Below the pieces are notes generated by a model. That model was given only the letters and a program-made list of their open reading frames with translations, searched no databases and was not told the DNA's origin. Below are positions 60,005 to 64,000 of a stretch of DNA of 64,000 nucleotides, one piece after another. The stretch's first letter is position 1. Each line of letters starts with the position of its first letter. The DNA comes from Chromohalobacter sarecensis (GTDB lineage Bacteria; Pseudomonadota; Gammaproteobacteria; Pseudomonadales; Halomonadaceae). The stretch lies in contig NZ_JAKGAN010000012.1 in the NCBI RefSeq assembly GCF_023061135.1, forward strand, positions 1 through 64,000. Reading direction: 5' to 3'. The position numbers were made by a program, and so were the translations under genes.

Positions 60005-61690
60005 TTAGAAGGCGCGGCGCCGATAGGCACGATAACGCGGATACCAGAAGTGACGCTCGATGGCGTCCCACAGCGCGTCGTCACTGGAGGACAGCGCGAC
60101 GTTTTCCTCCTGGGCCTGCTTGGCGACGGCGAAGGCGATGTCCTTGCTGATCTCGCGGATGTCACCCAATGAGGGTAACAGCGCGCCCTTGCCAGTCTTG
60201 ACGATGGGCGCACCCTGCGCCAAGGCATTGGAAGCCGCCATCAGCATCTTGTCGGTGACGCGAGACGCGTTGGTCGCCACCACGCCCAGGCCGATGCCAG
60301 GGAAGATATAGGCATTGTTGCATTGGGCGATCGCGACGTCGCGCTCGCCGACGCGTACCGGCGGGAAGGGGCTGCCCGTGGCTATCAGCGCCTCGCCCCG
60401 GGTCCATTCGAGAATATCCTGGGGGACGGCCTCGACCTTCGACGTCGGGTTGGAAAGCGGCATCACCAGCGGCTGGGCACAGCCCGCGTGCAACGTCTTG
60501 ATCACCTCTTCGGTGAACAGGCCACTTTGCCCGGATACCCCGATCAATACGCTGGGCTTGGCATTGCGCACCACGTCGAGGAGATCACGACTCTGGGTGT
60601 CCCAGTCGCTCAAGGTGGCAGGCTCATGCGCCAGGCGCTGCTGGAAGTCGTAGAGCCCGTCCATATCGCTGGTCAATAGCCCGAAACGGTCGATCATATA
60701 CACTCGACGGCGCGCCTCGGCCTCGCTCAGGCCTTCCATCGTCATCGCCACGACGATCTGCTCGGCGATACCGCAGCCCGCAGAGCCGGCCCCCAGGAAC
60801 GCGATGGTCTGATCCTTGAGCGCCTCGCCCTTGGTCTTGCAAGCCGCCAGCAACGTCCCCACGCACACCGCCGCCGTGCCCTGGATGTCGTCGTTGAAGC
60901 AACACAGCTGGTCGCGATAACGCTCTAGCAGCGGCATGGCGTTGGTCTGGGCGAAGTCCTCGAACTGCAACAGCACGTTGGGCCAACGCCGTTGCAGCGC
61001 CTCCATGAACATGCCGATGAACTCGTCGTACTCTTCCTGACTGACCCGCTTATGGCGCCAGCCCATGTACATGGGATCGTCGAGCAGCTTCTGATTGTTG
61101 GTGCCCACGTCGAGCACGATGGGAAGCGTGTAGGCCGGGCTGATACCGCCGCAGGCGGTATACAGCGACAGCTTGCCGATGGGAATGCCCATACCGCCGA
61201 TGCCTTGATCGCCCAGCCCCAGAATACGCTCGCCGTCGGTGGCCACGATCACACGCACCTTGTCCTTGGTGGCGCTACGCAGGATATCGTCCATGCGGTG
61301 GCGATCGGGATACGAGATGAAGAGCCCGCGGTGATTGCGGTAAATATTGGAGAACTCTTCGCATGCCTCGCCCACCGTGGGAGTATAGATGATCGGCAGC
61401 ATTTCCTCGAGATGCTCTTCCAGCAGACGGAAGAACAGCGTCTCGTTGTCGTCCTGAATCGCCCGCAGGTAAATGTGCTTGTCGAGGTTGTTCTGACACA
61501 GAGTGTACTGGTGATAAGCGCGCTCGAGCTGCTCTTCGATGCTTTCGACATTCTGCGGCAGCAAGCCCACCAGGTTGAACTCGACACGTTCTTCGCTGGT
61601 AAAGGCACTACCCTTGTTGAGTAGCGGCATCTCCAACAGTGAGGGGCCGGCATAAGGAATATAAAGGGGACGCTTGGATGTTTCGCTCAT
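60005..61690 (-). CDS. maeA: NAD-dependent malic enzyme
   Basis: A 561-residue enzyme that decarboxylates malate to pyruvate. Seen: [45 protein letters not shown], the metal site FEDFAQTNA...[12 protein letters not shown] and NADP/NAD-binding [16 protein letters not shown]. Its length and sequence place it with SfcA/MaeA, not the longer MaeB. The start at 61690 ([10 protein letters not shown]) is preceded by GAGG. The neighbouring acnA is convergent; together they touch the same carbon node. Confidence 0.94.
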   Translation of the reverse strand: MSETSKRPLYIPYAGPSLLEMPLLNKGSAFTSEERVEFNLVGLLPQNVESIEEQLERAYHQYTLCQNNLDKHIYLRAIQDDNETLFFRLLEEHLEEMLPIIYTPTVGEACEEFSNIYRNHRGLFISYPDRHRMDDILRSATKDKVRVIVATDGERILGLGDQGIGGMGIPIGKLSLYTACGGISPAYTLPIVLDVGTNNQKLLDDPMYMGWRHKRVSQEEYDEFIGMFMEALQRRWPNVLLQFEDFAQTNAMPLLERYRDQLCCFNDDIQGTAAVCVGTLLAACKTKGEALKDQTIAFLGAGSAGCGIAEQIVVAMTMEGLSEAEARRRVYMIDRFGLLTSDMDGLYDFQQRLAHEPATLSDWDTQSRDLLDVVRNAKPSVLIGVSGQSGLFTEEVIKTLHAGCAQPLVMPLSNPTSKVEAVPQDILEWTRGEALIATGSPFPPVRVGERDVAIAQCNNAYIFPGIGLGVVATNASRVTDKMLMAASNALAQGAPIVKTGKGALLPSLGDIREISKDIAFAVAKQAQEENVALSSSDDALWDAIERHFWYPRYRAYRRRAF

Positions 61691-61758
61691 CGTTTGCCTC
61701 ACGCAGGTGACGGAACTCGAAGCCCTGAGGCTCCGCACGGCTCGTATTTCACTATATC

Positions 61759-61805
61759 ACGCCACCTTGCCACTCGCGCACGCCACCTTGCCACTCGCGC
61801 ACGCC
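61759..61805. repeat. 21-base direct repeat upstream of maeA
   Basis: ACGCCACCTTGCCACTCGCGC occurs twice back to back (61759-61779, 61780-61800) with a further partial ACGCC. It lies 69 bases or more upstream of the maeA ATG, between the divergently placed ends of maeA and yeeE. Confidence 0.85.
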
Positions 61806-61813
61806 CTAACGAC

Positions 61814-61839
61814 GCACGGCGCCCCGAAGGACGCCGTGC
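61814..61839 (-). terminator. Possible terminator of the YeeE/YedE gene
   Basis: GCACGGCG/CGCCGTGC arms with a 10-base loop, 25 bases past the stop at 61864. It lacks a T tract, so it may be weak. Confidence 0.4.
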
Positions 61840-61863
61840 ATCATTGGCGCTTGCGATTACCGA

Positions 61864-63087
61864 TCAGCCACTGCGCGCCACCGGGCGTGCCGGGCCCGAG
61901 AAGAACCACGGGCGTAGCCGCACGCCCAGCATGTTGCCGGCAAACGCCGCGACCAGCCACAGCCAGCCATGTAAGCTGCCCGAGGCGATGCCGCCGAAAT
62001 AGGCGCCGATATTGCAGCCAAACGCCAGACGCGCTCCGTAACCCAGCAAGAAGCCACCGAAGGCCGCCGCCACCACGGAGCGTAGCGGAATGTTGAATTT
62101 CGGCGCGAAACGGCCCGCCAGCGCCGCAGCGGCCATCGCCCCCAGAATGATGCCCACATTCATGACCGTGGTGATATCGCTCCAGACATTGGCGTTCAAG
62201 GCCGCCTCATTGCCGGCCGCCTGCCAATAGCCCCAGCCACTGACGTCGCCGCCTAGCGCCTCGAAACCTTTGGCACCCCACAGTGCGAACGCCGAGGTAA
62301 TGCCCCATGGGCGTCCGGCGAGCGCCAGCGTGATGAAATTGAGCACTGCCAGCCCTATCGCACCGGCCAATAGCGGCCAGGGACCTTGCAGCCAACGCGA
62401 GCGGCCGGCCTCGACCTGCGGCGCCCGTTCGAGCTGACCGTGCCGACGCTTCTCCATGGCCACCGTCAGCGCGGCGATCGCGGCGAACAACACCAGACTC
62501 ACAACGATGCCGCCGCCCACGCCGAACAAGCCATGCAGCGACGTCGGCTGGAACGCCGGCCACGTCTGCCACCAGGCAAAATGCGCCGTGCCGACCAGGG
62601 AGCCGATGATGAAGAACACCAGAGTGATCACCATGCGCGCATTACCGCCGCCCACTGTGAACAAGGTGCCCGAGGCACAACCACCGCCGAGCTGCATGCC
62701 GAGCCCGAACAGGAACGCACCGACCAGGACAGAGACCCCGATGGGCGCGATATAACCCGAGACCGGCGTACCGAAAAGAGTCCCTGCGCCAAGCGCCGGG
62801 AAGAACAGCACCACCGCCAACGCCAGCATGACCATCTGCGCGCGCAGACCTCGCCCACGACGCTCAGTGATGAATACACGCCACGCGGAGGTAAAGCCGA
62901 AAGCGGCATGATAGAGCACCATGCCCAGGGCGCCCCCCACGATCATGAGCAACCCCGTGGTCGCCTCAAAGGTCGTTCCCACGGCCAGAGCGCCCAGGAG
63001 CAAGACTATCGCCGCCGCCAATGCCAACGGCGGTACGCCGCGACGCGGCGTCGGCGAAGCGGATGAAACGCTGGATGCGTCAGGCAT
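61864..63087 (-). CDS. YeeE/YedE-family sulfur-compound transporter
   Basis: A 407-residue membrane protein with about ten helices. Two repeats carry the conserved cysteine patterns: LGGGCASGTLFTVGGGN near 140 and LAFGCNIGAYFGGIASG near 355. TsuA/YeeE-type proteins import thiosulfate through such cysteines. No tusA-like partner is next to it. AGGAGG lies upstream. Its role in sulfur uptake is inferred from the family. Confidence 0.85.
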   Translation of the reverse strand: MPDASSVSSASPTPRRGVPPLALAAAIVLLLGALAVGTTFEATTGLLMIVGGALGMVLYHAAFGFTSAWRVFITERRGRGLRAQMVMLALAVVLFFPALGAGTLFGTPVSGYIAPIGVSVLVGAFLFGLGMQLGGGCASGTLFTVGGGNARMVITLVFFIIGSLVGTAHFAWWQTWPAFQPTSLHGLFGVGGGIVVSLVLFAAIAALTVAMEKRRHGQLERAPQVEAGRSRWLQGPWPLLAGAIGLAVLNFITLALAGRPWGITSAFALWGAKGFEALGGDVSGWGYWQAAGNEAALNANVWSDITTVMNVGIILGAMAAAALAGRFAPKFNIPLRSVVAAAFGGFLLGYGARLAFGCNIGAYFGGIASGSLHGWLWLVAAFAGNMLGVRLRPWFFSGPARPVARSG

Positions 63088-63201
63088 CGCAACCTCCTGT
63101 TATCGTTCGAATGGAAATTGCTAACTAGCTTAGTGCCTAACCCGCCCTTTTAAAAATTCATAAAACACATTCCCGCTATAGCGTTTGGCAATATAAAAAC
63201 A

Positions 63202-63229
63202 AAGCCCCGTGTCGCGAGACACGGGGCTT
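63202..63229 (-). terminator. Terminator of trpS
   Basis: 12-base perfect arms AAGCCCCGTGTC/GACACGGGGCTT, loop GCGA, followed on the minus strand by TTGTTTTTATA. A strong intrinsic terminator 45 bases past the trpS stop. Confidence 0.88.
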
Positions 63230-63274
63230 GGCAGAGCGCGCAAAAGCGTACCGATAAAAGTGACAGATGAGGCG

Positions 63275-64000
63275 TTACACGAAACGTCCCAGGCCAGCGA
63301 CCTCACGCACGCGCTCCATGAGCGGCTGCGCCTCGGCACGCGCCTTTTCGGCGCCCTGCTTGAGCACGTTCTCGATATGCCCGGGATCCTCGAGCAAGGC
63401 GTTATAGCGCTCGCGAGGTTCGCGCAGGTGCACATTGAGGTATTCGAAGACCCGATCCTTGGCTTCACCCCAGCCGATGCCGTTCTCGTAGTCAGTCCGC
63501 ATGGTCGCGGTTTCTTCGGCGGAAGCAAACGCCGAGAAGATCTGGAACAGCGTGCAGCTGTCAGGGTCCTTGGGCTCACCGGGCTCCAGGGAGTTGGTCT
63601 TGATCTTGCGCACCAGCTTCTGAAGCTTCTTCTCCGAGACAAAAAGCGGGATGGTGTTGTTGTAACTCTTGGACATCTTGCGGCCATCGAGCCCGTTGAG
63701 TACTTCCACCTTGTCGTCGACCACAGCCTCGGGCAGCGTGAAATACTGCCCCTTGTAGAGGTGGTTGAAGCGCCCGCCCATGTCGCGCGCCATCTCGATA
63801 TGCTGGATCTGGTCACGCCCCACCGGCACTTTATTGGCATTGAACATCAAAATGTCCGCCGCCATCAGCACCGGGTAACCGAACAGCCCCATGCTCACGC
63901 CTTTATCCATATCCTGATGACCGAGCTCTTCGTTCTCGGCCACCGCCGCCTTGTAGGCATGAGCGCGGTTCATCAGCCCTTTGGCGCAGACGCAGGACAA
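63275..64000 (-). CDS. trpS: Tryptophan--tRNA ligase, 3' part (runs off the window)
   Basis: The last 241 or so residues of a class I synthetase; the start lies beyond base 64000. Seen: [37 protein letters not shown] and the KMSKS motif [11 protein letters not shown], then the anticodon-binding C-terminus. The HIGH motif would be off-window. It may be an ordinary single-copy trpS. It ends with its own terminator. Confidence 0.94.
   Translation of the reverse strand: MSCVCAKGLMNRAHAYKAAVAENEELGHQDMDKGVSMGLFGYPVLMAADILMFNANKVPVGRDQIQHIEMARDMGGRFNHLYKGQYFTLPEAVVDDKVEVLNGLDGRKMSKSYNNTIPLFVSEKKLQKLVRKIKTNSLEPGEPKDPDSCTLFQIFSAFASAEETATMRTDYENGIGWGEAKDRVFEYLNVHLREPRERYNALLEDPGHIENVLKQGAEKARAEAQPLMERVREVAGLGRFV

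Overview
The window is 64 kb of a GC-rich gammaproteobacterial chromosome. Several features point to Halomonadaceae (Chromohalobacter or Halomonas type): the divergent lptFG/pepA arrangement followed by holC and valS, coaD next to a YfhL-type ferredoxin, a FabY-type ketoacyl synthase, a complete OsmF/YehYXW betaine-type transporter, and intergenic repeats of the kind I associate with that family. The genus is an inference. No rRNA, tRNA or CRISPR array was seen.

Layout. 0.1-1.1 kb: an integron integrase of lower GC than the rest, with a near-consensus LexA box in its promoter; any attI site and cassettes would lie left of base 1. 1.3-3.3 kb: a TetR regulator divergent from a KAS II paralogue, with a perfect palindrome between them. 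3.4-6.1 kb: an ExaC/AcoD-type aldehyde dehydrogenase divergent from an AraC regulator. 6.2-15.8 kb: lptF-lptG one way; pepA, a branched-chain aminotransferase, an SDR, holC and valS the other. 16-31 kb: mostly minus strand, with a K+ channel, a POT peptide transporter coupled to a Xaa-Pro aminopeptidase, glnE, an SSS symporter with a tiny membrane partner, dgkA, dacB, a TnpB-only IS605-type element, an SMR pump and a TrmB-like methyltransferase; acuI is on plus. 31.5-37.4 kb: fabY, coaD, fdx, a MATE pump, a YciA-type thioesterase and a voltage-sensor-only membrane protein, all plus.

37.4-45.1 kb: a phytase-like propeller protein, an I78-type inhibitor lipoprotein, the osmF-yehYXW operon, two tandem 43-residue entericidin-type lipoproteins, a HIT protein and a two-gene lipoprotein operon. 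45.4-54.6 kb: glycerate kinase, Dps, RmuC, a PfpI/DJ-1 protein, an App1-type phosphatase, PepD and TmcA. 54.7-64 kb: trxB, a 2-Cys peroxiredoxin, a CPXCG protein, acnA, an NAD malic enzyme, a YeeE/YedE transporter and the 3' part of trpS, which runs off the right edge.

How the genes work together: most are housekeeping, covering LPS export, translation, fatty-acid initiation, CoA synthesis, nitrogen control and the TCA/anaplerotic node. Stress functions form a second theme: osmoprotectant uptake, Dps, trxB with peroxiredoxin, entericidins and efflux pumps. The most interesting non-coding content is a pair of 96-base intergenic repeats at 12.2 kb and 44.1 kb. They align without gaps and share a stem whose two arms changed in a compensatory way. 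An inverted REP-like pair at 16 kb also carries compensated stems, and short tandem arrays precede rmuC, maeA and holC.
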